Shown: positions 63,876-64,000 of the stretch, piece after piece
Layout: every line of letters starts with the position of its first letter
How positions within the stretch are numbered: the first letter of the stretch is position 1
From: Candidatus Altimarinota bacterium
Lineage (GTDB): Bacteria; Patescibacteriota; Gracilibacteria; BD1-5; UBA6164
Length of the DNA: 64,000 nt
Reading direction: 5' to 3'
Assembly: GCA_013368515.1 (NCBI GenBank)
Contig: JABWCI010000005.1
Coordinates: forward strand, 21,036 to 85,035
Notes under the pieces: generated by a model
The model's database searches: none
The model's input: the letters and a program-made list of their open reading frames with translations, nothing else
Told to the model about the DNA's origin: nothing
Program-made: the position numbers and the translations under genes

Positions 63876-64000
63876 ATGTGAAAATTAGATAATCAAAACG
63901 GAGCTTGAGTAGAATCTCAACAATCAGGAATAATAGACAAAAGTAGAGTTAAATTAGCCGCAGCAGTACTTGCTGTAGGTCTTTCAACATCAGTTCAAGC
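63876..64000 (+). CDS. Secreted protein (cut by window end)
   Basis: Only 41 codons are in the window. MGKLDNQNGAGVESQQSGIIDKSRVKLAAAVLAVGLSTSVQ has a 24-residue polar n-region followed by a hydrophobic signal helix, the same arrangement as the small secreted protein at 48824. The second codon is TGA (Gly). The perfect promoter suggests strong expression. Nothing can be said of the mature protein. Confidence 0.65.

Overview
Organism. The window comes from a very AT-rich bacterium that reads UGA as glycine (genetic code 25). Nearly every gene is interrupted by TGA when read with the standard code. Each becomes one full-length protein when TGA is glycine, and the TGAs fall on invariant glycines, for example the MnmA PP-loop, the PilB Walker A motif, the RNase R catalytic domain and the ABC signature. 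TAA and TAG are the only stops. This recoding is known from the candidate phyla Gracilibacteria (BD1-5) and Absconditabacteria (SR1). The rubredoxin/superoxide-reductase fusion, pilin-like surface proteins, type IV pilus ATPases, wall hydrolases and few biosynthetic genes suit a small-genome, probably anaerobic, host-attached member of that group. All coordinates below were read with TGA = Gly. Starts are mostly ATG behind A-rich tracts, with no obvious Shine-Dalgarno.

Layout. 1-4.9 kb: nucleotidyltransferase (cut by the edge), superoxide reductase, a large T4SS-type ATPase, a secreted protein and a J-protein. 5.0-8.2 kb: two pilin-like surface proteins, one LRR (frameshifted) and one delta-60 propeller. 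8.2-15.3 kb: recO, rluD, a lipoprotein, hrcA with a glycosyltransferase, small membrane proteins, mnmA and zupT with a Fur-like palindrome. 15.5-21.5 kb: an unknown protein, recQ, pilB and two small genes. 21.5-26.3 kb: pseudopilin, an Fn3/LPxTG-like surface protein, LemA-like, secE-nusG-(membrane protein)-greA-DUF212. 26.3-29.1 kb: glmS and two small genes. 29.1-31.1 kb: tRNA-Gln, a tRNA-linked non-coding element, rplU and a LysM/CHAP hydrolase. 31.2-35.2 kb: secreted proteins, a second PilB/GspE ATPase and a trypsin-like protease. 35.3-41.6 kb: Nudix, NhaD, RadA, VanZ, HD hydrolase and an OB-fold protein. 41.7-44.4 kb: tRNA-Leu with a second copy of the tRNA-linked element, and RNase R. 44.5-49.3 kb: a cluster of wall-active or secreted proteins (lytic transglycosylase, two paralogues with different C-terminal domains, a small secreted protein). 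49.4-52.8 kb: ABC exporter and lysS. 52.9-56.8 kb: a J-domain protein, a very compact T-box leader with glyS, and proS. 56.9-58.5 kb: a thrL-like Ile/Thr leader peptide and attenuator in front of a broken aspartokinase gene. 58.7-63.6 kb: a repeat-rich surface protein and a pilin-FecR-Ser-repeat protein. A cut secreted-protein gene ends the window.

How the genes fit together. Two PilB-type ATPases and four proteins with pilin-type N-termini carrying different exposed domains (LRR, delta-60, FecR plus Ser-rich, plain pseudopilin) point to a surface apparatus with swappable heads, plausibly for attachment to a host cell. The LysM/CHAP protein, lytic transglycosylase and the paralogous pair could act on a wall, its own or a host's. 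Transcription is tidy: many intrinsic terminators, often shared by convergent genes, and several strong TTGACA/TATAAT promoters. Control by RNA is prominent: T-box, leader-peptide attenuator, and a promoter-proximal hairpin before secE.
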